A DNA stretch of 64,000 bases. Origin: Acanthornis magna. Taxonomy: Eukaryota; Chordata; Aves; Passeriformes; Acanthizidae. Below are positions 35,001 through 46,096 of the stretch, piece by piece. The translations under genes were made by a program, and so were the position numbers. The stretch spans positions 16,148,501 through 16,212,500 of the forward strand of contig JAWUZG010000051.1 in the NCBI GenBank assembly GCA_036785705.1, given 5' to 3'. The number at the start of each line of letters is the position of its first letter. The first letter of the stretch is position 1. Under the pieces are notes generated by a model. It did not search any database. It was given only the letters and a program-made list of their open reading frames with translations, and was not told where the DNA came from.

Positions 35001-36900
35001 CTCCAGCAAGCTCTGTGGTCCAGCTCTTCAAGACTATGTTTAAAAGGAGCAAGGACTGAGAAATGACATGGAAGACAGATGGAGAAAATTGCATCCTGTC
35101 TCCCCTGGAAGTTTCAAATGAGTTCAGCTTTTGCTTTCCCTTCCTAGGACCCAGCCTCGGGCTGAGCCATGCCGTTGCTGGGCTCCAGTTATTTTCTGGC
35201 ATGGGGTGATGTGTTCCCACACAGGGTTACTGACTGCCCTTTAAGCACAGCAGGACCCTTTGGCACAAAAGGGGCCTTGTCCCTGCAGAGTTTGTAACAC
35301 AACTCACCTTAAGTATGGGCTTTCTCCCCTCACTCGTGCCTTTCCAGACTTCCATTCCTTCCTGCTCGGCAGCACAAATCCTTCTTTGGTGCATACCTGT
35401 AGTGCAGCAGGCACTGTCTTGCCTCCAGACAAAACACCCAGGCATTTTCCCAGACTCCACAACATCCTGGCTGCAACTGCATGTCCTCCAACAATGCCAA
35501 GTGCCACCAAGAAGGATGCCCAGCTCTTGGAGAGCTGTAGAGCTCACTGGGATGAGGTTGTGGTCCCACTTTGGCTGGGTGAGGAATAAGAGGTGATGCA
35601 TGTGCACGTGTCTGTAACAGTTGCCAAGGAACTGTCCATACCCCCACAGCTTTGATTTTTATTTATTTATTTATTTATTTAAGCAAAACCCAGGAACAAA
35701 ACTGAAGCACGTGCAAAGCAGCTATTTCTCATTATCACAGTTTACAAAGTGCTTCGTAATAAGCGTGAGTCAGTCAGGCAACAGGAGTGCTCTCTGTTAG
35801 GTTTGGGAGGAACAAAAAATAAGGCATTCCACTCCTGTTCCTGTGTGAACAGTCAGGGTATCACTCCTCTCCCCTCATTCCACACTAAGAGATGTTTCTA
35901 CTTATGATCCTGGTTTTATAGAGATGGAGACCAGATTGTTAAATTCAGTCTGAGAGCCTGCGGGTTTAAAAGAGATCAGATTTCCAGAGATACTGAAATA
36001 TGGGGGACCTTCGTTATAGCCACTGTGAGCTGCAGATAATCTGCACTTCTGCAAATTGGAGGGCTGCTTTCAGTGCCAAAATTCAGAATTAATCCATAGG
36101 TCTCCATCTTTTAAATCATTGGTACAGCAAGGCTGGACCTTGGTCTCCCAAGGCTTTCCAATTTCTTTCCATTTTTTGGAGCATCGTGCGTTAGACTCCC
36201 AGGGCAAGGTACATCCTTCTGTTTTGCCTCAGAGGAGGATGGGAAAAGGGAGTGGAGAGGTCCTACCATAGCTTCTGCTCTGGGACATGAGTCAAATCCA
36301 GTAGAGTGGGAGCTGCTGCCAGAACCAGAGGCTGCAAACTGGATGCTTTTATGGGGTTTGGGAACAAACAGGTCACCGTTTATTTACAATGGTGCTGTGG
36401 GGCACAGCATGACTAACAGGGCTGTGCAAACCTCTCTGGTCCCACTTGGACCATGGCTGCCCCTGGTCCTTTGCTGTACAGGTCTGGGAATGGGCAAGAG
36501 TGAAAAATTAGCACTGTTCATGCAAAGGACTAGCAGAGCTGGGTAAATGAGGTAAACAGAAGTGTGTAAAGAGAGAAAACCTTCATGGCCTTACACCTGT
36601 CTACAAACAGCCCTTTCCAGCAGCACCTGGCACTTTGCTGCAGGCTGGGAGAGAAACAACGGTGCTGGAGCAGAGCTTCTGGCTTTCAGAGCTAAATTCC
36701 AGTAAAATGGAGTGGATCTCCTGAGGGGAGAGAGCACGAAGTTGGTGCGAGCATCAGGACCGTGGGAGGCGAGACAGGGAAACGGTCGGGACAGGGGTGC
36801 TGAGAGGGATGGTGGGTCTGTCCACATGACACCGAGTGCTGCTCACACAAGCATACCTACTGCAGTAGTCACGCTGGCTAGTACTAGCCATGGGGCGGCA
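32076..36900. other. Intergenic, no gene seen
   Basis: Mixed-composition sequence with no supported gene. It contains an ATTT microsatellite (35656-35680). Short open frames near 35.2-35.65 kb occur in several frames of both strands at once, which argues for chance in a GC-richer patch rather than coding. Confidence 0.5.
35656..35680 (+). repeat. (ATTT)6 microsatellite
   Basis: A perfect tetranucleotide tract of about six units. Confidence 0.95.
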
Positions 36901-36949
36901 CAAGCAGGTCATAGAGCACGAGGTTGGCCGCCCTCGCGTTTACTCATCT

Positions 36950-37850
36950 TCTCGGGCCGGTTTTGTCACAGACGTGGGGTTTTGTGCTGCCTCAGCTGCC
37001 GGGAGCACCGAGCGAGGCGGCCCGTTCCCAGGCGGGCGCATCCCGCCGGCAGCAGCGGGATAGGGACCGGAGATGAGCTCAGCCGCGGGAACGCGGGGCT
37101 AATGGGCTCGGCGGCGGGGCCAGGTCAGCCGGAGGGCTGTGCCGGGGGATCCCGCTCTCCCGGCTCCGGCACCGGGGCTCTTCTGGGGAGGGTTCCATGC
37201 TGCTGTTGTCTGGAGGAGGCGCCAGCGTGAAACGGGGTCCAGCCCCGCCGGGACAGCCCCGGCCCGCGGGCATTTTCACCGCTGCCGAAAAGTTTTGTCC
37301 CAGGTCAGACGGGAGCGGGGCCGGCGCCACCGCCCCGGCGGGAGGAGCGCGGCCGCCCGGGCCCCTCCCGCCGCCCGCCTCCGCCCCCGCCGGGCCGAGC
37401 CAAGCCGAGCCGGTGCGCTGCGGGGCGGCCGCCGGCGCCGAGCTCCGCGTCCCGCGGCGGCTGTGGGGCTGCTCTCTCCCTGGCCGCGCCGCTCCTGCCG
37501 GGCTCCCGCAGCTTTCCGCAGGTTGGCACCCCGGGCACGGGTGCCGTCCCCGCAGGTGGGTCGGAGACTGCGCCGGGCGCGGTTTGGGGAGAGAGGGGCC
37601 GGCAGCCGTGGCTGGGCTGCGAGCGGGATGGCTGAGACGAGGGCGCCCAGGTTACCTCTTTCCTGCCCTGGCGCTCCTCGCTTAGGTGGTTTTGCTCCCC
37701 GTGTCCCTTTCCCCACAGCATGCGGGGTGCCGAGGGTGCAGCCGGCGAGACCCCAGCGCAGCGAGGCCGCGGGATGAGCTGGCAGCCCCCGAGCGCTCTG
37801 GTCTGGGCGCGCTTTTGGGGGTCGCAGCGCTTCTCGTTCGCCCTTCGCTG
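36950..37850. promoter_or_regulatory. GPR156: CpG island without a coding exon; candidate GPR156 promoter
   Basis: About 0.9 kb is very GC-rich with dense CpGs and many CCGCCC/CCCGCC Sp1-type boxes (peak about 37300-37620). Open frames on both strands are arginine/proline/alanine-rich artefacts of composition. Possible splice donors on the + strand include CAG/GTCAGA near 37301 and GCAG/GTGGGT near 37555. The next gene on this strand is GPR156, whose first coding exon has a strong upstream acceptor (45928), so an untranslated first exon here, with an intron of about 8.4 kb, is a reasonable inference. A promoter for an unannotated minus-strand transcript is the alternative. Confidence 0.6.
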
Positions 37851-40800
37851 GCTAGGCTGTGCCCGGAGTGCACCTCTGAGCTCGAAACGAGGCGGGCTTG
37901 GGCCGGTGTTTTATAGCTCTCCAGAAAATACCGTCCCGAAGGCTCCAAGCACGCCGCAGAAGGCGCCTGTGGGAGCGGGAGCCTGCCGGCACCTCACAGT
38001 GGGAAAGGGCTGCCTTGCAGGATGCAAAGAAGTGAAGCTGCAGCGCTAGGTCAGTTTGTTCTAACCAAACTGCTGTTACCTGGGCGAACCGTCTGCCTTT
38101 TGGAGTTCAAACTGGGGAGAAGAAAAGTTGCAACCAACTCCACAGTGCAACAACCTGCTGGGTGGAGAGGGAGAGAGAGGGACCCATGTGCCCTGGATTC
38201 GCAGTCCTGCTAGGGGTCAGGCCCCCCAGGAAACACTCCAGCACCCAGCGTGTTTGCTTTTTCTTGGCTGCCAGAGTTGAGCATGACACTACTCCCAGGG
38301 GTTTGGTCACCTCTCAGGGAGGGGTGGCTCATGGACCCAGAGCAGGATTTTCCGCTGTCCCACAGGTGCTCTGCATCCTGAGAGGGGCAGGGAGGAGGCC
38401 AAGGGAACCAGATCCCAGGTAACCGGGAGCTGCCAGTGTTGAGTTGCCGCTGGCATTTCTAATGCGTCCTTGGCGCAGCTGCCACATCGCCTCACCCACC
38501 TGGTGCTGGGGCACTGTGCACACCTCTCTTATTGCAGACCCTGGTGCAGTTTATAAGTAGCACTTTCCACACAGGTTTGGCTGTGCCTCCAGTTTTGGAG
38601 CTGCCCCTTTCCCCCCCTGAGCAAGCCTCACGCTGTCTGCATGGAGCCAGGCTGGCAGACCTTGTGGAAACCTTGATGTGGCCCTGCCCCTTGGTGGGGG
38701 GCTTGTTTTGCCCAGCAAAGCGATGAGAAGCCTGAGCAGAGCACCACTGGGTGCAGTTTGGCAGCCTGTGGTACCTGGGAGGGGAGCCAGATGAGCCATA
38801 GACATCTCTGGCTTTCACAGCCTTAAGTCAAATTTGTTTTCTAGGGGAAAATACTCCCTGCTGCTTGGTCATCGGGGGTAAGGTGAAAGAGCTGTAGTGC
38901 TCTGTTTTCCTGCCTCTTTAAGGACTAAACGTGTCACTTGATTTCCAAAATACTGCCAAATTTAAAAGAAAAAAGTTAAATAGAAAAAAATAATGCTGAC
39001 CTTGTTCGGGCTAGAAGCTGTCCCTATGCTTGGGGCTGTCTGGCTTTGCAACTGGTCCATCCTAGCCCTGTTTGTGAAAACACAGGTGTGCTGGTGCTGT
39101 GAGGGGATGGTGTCTGATTGCATGAAGGAGCAGCTGTAACTTTCTGCCAGCTTTGGAAAGGGAGAGCTCTTAAAGGCATATGCTTAATGTGAAACATAAC
39201 TTTATGGAAATATTCCTTCTGAGGCCTCTTCCTCCTCTGATAGCTCGGCAGCAAACAGCTTCAGTGGGGGTGAGCCTTTGCTTTTAATTAAGTCATACAC
39301 ACCTCAACCACAAGGTAGATCTCCCTTGTAAATCAAAATACTAAATCATCAGGCTGTTTTACCTCTTATTCATGGCAGCTCTCTAATGATGGTACAGTTA
39401 AGACAGAAAAAAATGGCAGGCTACACCTTCCTGTAAGGCAGTTTAGCATGTTCCCATTCGTTAGGCTGGTGCAAACACCCCGAAGGCAGAGGGAGCTGAT
39501 GAAGGAAGGGATGTTGGAGCCTCCAGCAGCGGTGCTTGGGGCTGAGCTGTGCCTTAGAGCAGCATATTGGGGTACATGCCCAAAGCAGAAAGTAGCAGCA
39601 TTTGATGGGAATGGCCTGGGAAAAGGCAGCTTTCTGAAGCAGGTCATGCATGTGGATGGATGGGAGAAGGTATAAAGGCAATAGGGAATGGGCACAGACC
39701 TCAGGCTCAGAGCTCTGAGACCTGGTAATGCTGCACCAGTCACAGCGCCTTGAATCAGTGTCCTGGTGGGAAAGTGTGAGTGTCACACAGCCACAGTGGA
39801 GTTCTGCAGCATCCTTGTCCTGTGACAAGGTGCGAGCCTCTGTGGGGTGATGTGGGTGATCCGTGGCAGGGATTCGGGATTGATCGGCCCCACAGATGGG
39901 GGGGCTCACGGTTTGCCTGCAGCAACTACCAGGGCAAATTGTGAAGCAGATGCTTGGGGATTTTTGCACACCTCCAACATTTCTTTCTCTCTGGCTGTGC
40001 TTGGCAGTGTGGCGGGCGGGAGCTGGGTTTCTGTGGGAGTGGGGCATGCTGGCCACACAGTTTGGCCCTGAAGCCAGCCATGGCCATTTCTGCTTCTTCA
40101 TGGTGAAGGTGCAGTTCAGCATGAAAATGGCCATGTATTTCTGGAGAGGCAGCCCCTGCCACCCAACTTTCAGGTCATCTGCCGCATGCCCATCACTTGG
40201 GATGGAGACTTTCCTGACTCAGGGCTTGGGAACAAGTGGGGAGTTTGTCCCATGGAGGCAGAACAACACCTGCAGGTGTAGTCTCCCACTAATAAATGAA
40301 ATAATTGATGAAGTTGTTTTGGAATAATGAAAACCCAGGATTTTTCCCAAAGGGGTGAGAAGTCTCTGCTTGTCCTTATGGTCCATGCAGCACAGCTGCT
40401 GGGGCATTATGCACCCCAGCCTCCAGCTGTGGGCAGAGGCTTGGGCATGGGAAGGGCAGGGGAGCAGCACTGCTTCTTCTCAGAGGTGCTTGGGGCATGT
40501 CCCCTGCCCGTTTCTGGGGGAGGCAGCAGTGCCCTCCTTGGCCCCAAGTGGTGAGGCTGCTGTCTTGCAGCAGAGATCCCACTGCCTCTCACTGACTGCA
40601 GGAAGGTGAGCTTCCACCTGGGGGTACCATGGTGTCACTTAAATTCGGCTGGAAGGACCTTTCTGGCTGTTTCCCGCTGTTGCTTGGCTCTGTGTGAGGA
40701 GCCCTGCCGGGCCACCTGGCCAAGCAGGGATGAGGTCAGCACGAAGGGTGGTGGTGTCCCAACCCCTGGACTCACAGCCATTTTGGGGAGACATAAACCT

Positions 40801-42889
40801 GGAGGTTTATGCTCATTTCATCCACATGCTGCTCGGCAGTTGCTACAGCTAGACATGAGGGAGGGCTCAGGTCTTCGAGTGGTACAAAGTCACTCCTTGG
40901 CAGCTCCAGGGATTTGGTTTACCTCCCCATCAGCTCTGGTCATATTGGCCTCATCTGCGGCATGCTCCCTAGGCCTCTTGGTATTCCCTCCTAATTTTCC
41001 TTCCTTTGGGCATCTCCAATCTATTCTGTCTCTGTTTCTCACATGCCTATCATTGTACAGCAATTATGGTTAGAGAGTTAAAAGCCTTATCAGCTCCTTA
41101 GTGGGAGAAGTGTGAGTCAGCTCCTCACAGGACTGTGTGGTGGTTCAAAAAAAGTAATTTTTTAATGAAGGTTTCTTTAATTCACAATTTAAACCACAGA
41201 ACTGAAAAGAGCCATGTGGGTATTTAACCTGCATTTATGAAGTTAAAATGTCTAGAGGTGGAGCTAAATGTGCCAGCCTCATGCCATCCTCCCAAGCTGA
41301 GGAAACTACAGTGGACAGACACGCAGTAAGATCCACATTCAGAAATTATTGCCTTCATGGTCTTGGGACATGCTTTCCAAAATAGTAGGAGGCTTGAAAA
41401 TCACAGCTAGCTTCAGTCAACACAAAAGTTCAGGTTTCAGAGTCACATGGTGAGCTCCCCATGCACAGAGACAGAAGCACCATGTCCTGCATCTCCCTGC
41501 TTTGCAAGCAGCAGGTCCTGCCGCTCCTGGTGGCTATCCTCCACACCCTGGATGTGAACCATGGAGTGGGAGCACAGGCAGGGACACTGCTTGGGTGGGA
41601 AGATGAGCGCATTTGGGCTCAGTGATGTGCTCCATTGTGTGCCTGTGCACAAAACTTGCTGTCTGTCTGCAAGGTATGAAGATATCTGAGGGGCCTGGAA
41701 GTGGCTCTGGAAATCCCAGGGATGAGAGCAGAATGAAGCACGAGCACAGGACAGTCCCTGAGAAGACAGCTTTGACAACTTTGCAGATCCCCAGTGTTCT
41801 TGGGGATTGAGCCTGTGTAACCCAGGTTTTAGGATGATGTGATAAGCATCACAAGGGTTTCTTGGTTTTCTTTCTCTTTCCTTTTGTGTTTGCAGGGGAA
41901 AGCATGAAAATGTAGGTGCTGAAGTTTTAAATATAAATTAAAAGTAACCTTCAGATATGATGTGTGTTTTAACTCACAGTTTTTAAGTAGCTTCATTGCG
42001 GGGGGTGTTACAGTAAGTCTGGCTTGTGACTTTTTTTGATCGCCTTGGGGCTGGCAATATTGCAGGTTTCTCAGGCCAGACAAGAAGGGATCTTGTTGGA
42101 CAAGAAGAGCAGAAGGAAAAAGCAGGAGCCTGTCTTGGAAGTGCCAGATTTCTGAATTGCAAAACCCCATCCCGCGGTGTTCATGTTGCCGGAACTGTTA
42201 TCCACATGATTTTCCGCTGTAAGTGTGCAGCCTGGTGTCCTGTCAGCCCAGGCTGCTCCACACCAGTAGAGCTCCATCTCCCACCAGGAGTGACAGTAGC
42301 AGCACAGACCCATCATGGGTGAGCCGAGGTCTCCTGCTCCCCTCTTGAGGCAGCAGGAATGGCTCTGCCCTTTGCATATTGCTCCTTCTCCCCAGTTGTT
42401 CTTCTCTGCCTCTGGCCACAGAGCCACCTTCCCAAAAGTTCTCAGCAGATGTGTTTCTCCAGATGTGCTGCACTGAGGTGTACATGTACCATTTCTCTGT
42501 CAGGGCTGACATGACCACGCAGGCTTGCAGAGCTCATGAAGACTGGCACAAAATGTGATTGTTCTTTTGTCTGTGATTTGACATCTTCAGTTTTCCACCT
42601 TTTGATTCACTCAGCAGTGATGTCACCTTGAGGAAGAAGCCTTACTTTCAACACTAGATCAAAATGAACCTGTTGGGGTGAAAAGTTCATTCTGCCCGCT
42701 CTGGGTCTATACATGCTGTGCCAATTTTTCATCTTCTTTAAAGGTTTTTTCCTCTGTTTTTTATCCAAAAGAAATGTTTTGAAAGGGAAAAAGAAACTTC
42801 GAGAGAGTCAAGATGTGCATTTAGATGACATCAACTACGTCTGTTTTGAGGGATATTTATGTGTTAGTCTACACAGTTAGTTGCTCAGC

Positions 42890-42955
42890 ATTGTTAGATA
42901 TTGGACTCAATGATCTTGGAGGTGTTTTGTAGCCTTAGTGATTCCATGATTCTGT
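42890..42955 (+). mobile_element. CR1 LINE 3'-end fragment
   Basis: TTGGACTCAATGATCTTGGAGGTG leads to GATTCCATGATTCTGTG (given in two parts), the CR1 3' terminus with its ATTCTATG-like end. It directly abuts a second fragment in the same orientation. Confidence 0.85.
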
Positions 42956-43094
42956 GTCTGTCCCTGGAGGTGTTCAACAAACATGTAGATGTCGTGCTTA
43001 AGGGCATGGTTTAGTGGAGGGGCTGGCAGTGCTGCGTTAATTGTTGGACTCGATGATTACAGAGCTCTTTTCCAACCTAAATGATTTTATGCTA
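42956..43094 (+). mobile_element. CR1 LINE 3'-end fragment, tandem to the previous
   Basis: CCCTGGAGGTGTTCAA, GTAGATGTCGTGCTTAAGGG, CATGGTTTAGTGGAGG, TTGGACTCGATGATTACAGA and TCCAACCTAAATGATTTTAT are diagnostic CR1 3' UTR blocks. It is a second, longer copy starting where the first ends. Confidence 0.9.
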
Positions 43095-43380
43095 AGTATT
43101 CCTGGGTCTTGATGGGTCTAAAGAAACATGTTTTCCAGGCCTGGAGATCAGCCACTGAGGTGCCCACAAATTGCTTTTATCCAAATACTGGTTTTAGCAG
43201 TCAGTGCTTTCCTTTTATCTTAGAAGATGATGGTGTGGTCCAGTCACTTCTTTCTTATCGATTTTGGGCTTTTTGGATCATGTCTGTGTGCAAGCTGATG
43301 CTCCTCTGTGGCCAAATGCTCTCCACCGATGTCCCAGAGAGCTGGCAGGTGCAAGGCCACAGAGACTGAGCACAGCAAGA

Positions 43381-43439
43381 GGAGAGCAAGGCAAGCAGAG
43401 CTGTCAGGTGCCTTCCAACCCAAGCCATTCTGTGATTCT
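43381..43439 (+). mobile_element. CR1 LINE 3'-terminal scrap
   Basis: GTGCCTTCCAACCCAAGCC followed by ATTCTGTGATTCT is the end of a CR1 3' UTR. Only about 60 bp remains. Confidence 0.75.
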
Positions 43440-45928
43440 CCTCTGGACATGATCCATTGGAATTGGTTGGCATTTTGGTCTTAAAAAAAAACCCCAAAAA
43501 CCAAACCCCGCAAGTCTGTTTTCAGCAGGCCCTCCCATTTTAAGGATGTGGGGTTTTACCTGTCTGTCCTCATGACCATTGCCCAGCCTCACCCTGGAGG
43601 TCAGTGACCCCCCAAAGCACTGGTCCCCCTTGGATACTCTCCAGGCCACAGAGAAACATTACTGCCAGCTTTCACAAGAGGCAGGAGCTGGGCTGTAAAT
43701 GCCTGTTCCCTTTCAGCGGCAACTGCACTGGTGCTCGCTTTGTTGCATACTAATGAATGCTAATTGTCTCGGCTTGTTATCAACATTGTGTGGGAGCTGC
43801 TTGCGGAATGCTGGGGTGGGGGCTGGGGAGACCCCAAGGGGCTTCTGTCCTCCTCAGAGGGGTGGCCTCCCAAGTGGGTGAGGGCTGAACTGATGCTCCT
43901 TGCGCTAACATCTCCGTTTGTGAGCCACAGGAAGGCTGTGCCTGCTGGCCTCATGCCAGCTGTGGTAGTGGTGCCCCTGCCAGGCATGTTCCCCCTCCAA
44001 CATGGCAGAAGGTTACAAGGAATTATAGGAGTTGTTGTCTTTAAACCCAGCTGGGGGCATGGGGAGGAGCGGAGCCCCTTGCAGGCTGGGCAGTGCTCAC
44101 CTTCAGGTCTTCTCAGCATCAAAGGTTCAGTGCCTCTCTCCCACTCCCATCCCCACCCAGCCCCTCCACACTGTCCATTGGTCTCTTTGAGCTGCTCAGC
44201 TGGAGCCTGTCTCCTCCTCTCCACTGCACTCCCAGCATTGTAGCAATCCTAGCATTCACTGCAGCATCTGGATGTCTCCTGCTGTCTTACCTCTTTTCCA
44301 ATCACTTGGCCTGGGCTATGGAGGGCAAGAAAACCCCCAGAAGATGATCCTGCTGAAGAGGGGAAATACCAGCACAGTTTGCTACAAACAAGAGAGAGGG
44401 AGGCTTGATGGGGCTGGGTGGCTTCAGCACTGTTGAAAAATGCCTCTGCCATGTGTATAAGATCTTCAGTCTGGCTGATGTGTGACACTGTGTTTGTAGG
44501 ACACAGCGAGCTGATCTCATGCTGGGGAAGTTCTGGCAGGGGCAGGACAGTGCCCGGACCCATGGTACGTCGGGGCTTCTGCTGGCAGGAGAGCTGGGGC
44601 TGTTGCTTCAGAGGTGGGTCTGCTAATTTTGGACAAGTAGCCCACTGACCTTGCTGTGCTCGGGCTGGGACTTGTAAGCACCTTCTCTAAAGCTGAAAAA
44701 TCAGTCTACACTCAAGCTAAGAACAGCACCTGTAGCTTTTTGGGCATTTGAATCCTGATTATGCCCCATGACAAACATCAAGTTTCACACCAGGTCCTGG
44801 TGACCGTGCTTTTTAATTTACTCTTTCTTTACCCACATAATGACAGGAGTTTTCTGAAGAAAGGACTTGTAAGGAGAGGGCATCAAAGTGTTAGGAGTAG
44901 TGACAGGGAAGGATGGAGCACTAGCCAGGTGCAGGGGATGCTCAACCAGGGAGCAGCCCCAAGGAGCATGATAGGGATAATTTTTTCCTCCCACCTGTTG
45001 TTAGAAGCAAATAGGGAGCGAGCTGTTGCGCTTCTTCCCCAGCTGCTAACGACAGGAGACTTGCTTATGGTCGTGCGCTGGAAGCTAATTAAACCCAGTG
45101 ACAATGGTAATTGAGTAAGGATGCTTGAGGATAAGTATGACCTCATGTCTAAAATGGTAATGAGGCCTATTAAAATCCACACCAAAAAGAGAAATGAAAG
45201 GGGGAACAGAAGCAAAGGTGGTGCAGAGGGAGCAGGCGGGGACAATACCTGGCAGCCAGAGCACTGGGAGGGATGGGGAGCATGGAGGTGTCAGGCTTTT
45301 GAATCTCCTTAATAAACAGCCAGCTCTTCAGGTAGCCAGGCTGCACCTTGGGCCAAGTCACCCAAAACACTGGGTTCAAGCACCTGTCCTCTGCCTACAG
45401 TGCGTGTAGGTCCTGTTAAGTGATGGCAACATTTTTTGCTGTTTGTTGTTGTCTTCGCTTGCTGGTTCTTTTCTGCAAGAAGGGGACATTCCATGAAACC
45501 AGCAGCCACTGCCAGTGCAAGGCAGGTACTTGGAAAATGACCCTGAAATTGCTCCAGTGCAGGAAAATGCACTGGCAAAGGAAAGCTGCAGCAGGTTCAG
45601 GGTGCCACGGTGCCACACTCCTTTTCAGACTCATTCCAGCTCCCAGTTGGAACACTGGGGCTGGGGGCCACTGTGACCCTCCACATGTGTTGTTTTGCAG
45701 GGTGGGGTAGCAGTGCTGGGGATGCCACCGTGCTCTGTGGGAGCCCAGGTCATGAGCTGACTCTCCTCGCTGCAGAGGACACCCCGAGGGACACTGGGAG
45801 GGGTCACTTCCTTTTCTGACCCTCGATGTGCATCACATCAGTTCGGGTGAGCTCAGCCCCGGGCTGCCGGACCCTGTGCCTGCTGACAGGGGGACACGGT
45901 GTGTGCCAAAGGTTTCTTCTCTCTGCAG

Positions 45929-45991
45929 AAAGCAAACGCTTGTCCTTCCAGCAGGGCAAAGGTGCAGCTGGATGACGGCTGAGGATGTGCT
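45929..45991 (+). other. GPR156: GPR156 5' UTR part of first coding exon
   Basis: A strong acceptor, TTCTTCTCTCTGCAG, ends at 45928, and a weaker one, GTCCTTCCAG, ends near 45950. Either implies that the first coding exon is spliced to an upstream untranslated exon. The stretch has an in-frame stop (45980) before the ATG. Confidence 0.6.
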
Positions 45992-46096
45992 ATGGAGCCG
46001 GGATTCAACTGCTCTGAGCTCTGCGATGGCAGCTCCAGTTTTGGCAGCCAGGAGCAGCAGCAGCGGGCACTGCAGGAGCTCTGCACTGTGACAGTG
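45992..46096 (+). CDS. GPR156: GPR156 coding exon 1
   Basis: 35 codons encoding the extracellular N-terminus. N6-C-S is a glycosylation sequon, and a short CAG run gives Q-E-Q-Q-Q. The donor GTATGT lies inside an 18-bp tandem duplication (46094-46129). Phase 0 at its end. Human begins MEP.INCSELCDS, so the start is well supported. Confidence 0.9.

Larger units (their letters stand above)
37851..45928 (+). other. Probable GPR156 5' intron, repeats only
   Basis: About 8 kb without a supported coding exon. It holds CR1 fragments at 42890-43094 and 43381-43439. The longest open frame is a 237-codon minus-strand frame at 39421-40134 that I do not recognise and cannot support as a gene. Confidence 0.5.

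Noticed and set aside
37139..37777. Several long open frames in the 37-kb CpG island
   Set aside because: Overlapping frames on both strands with Arg/Ala/Pro-rich products and no homology; typical of GC-rich DNA.
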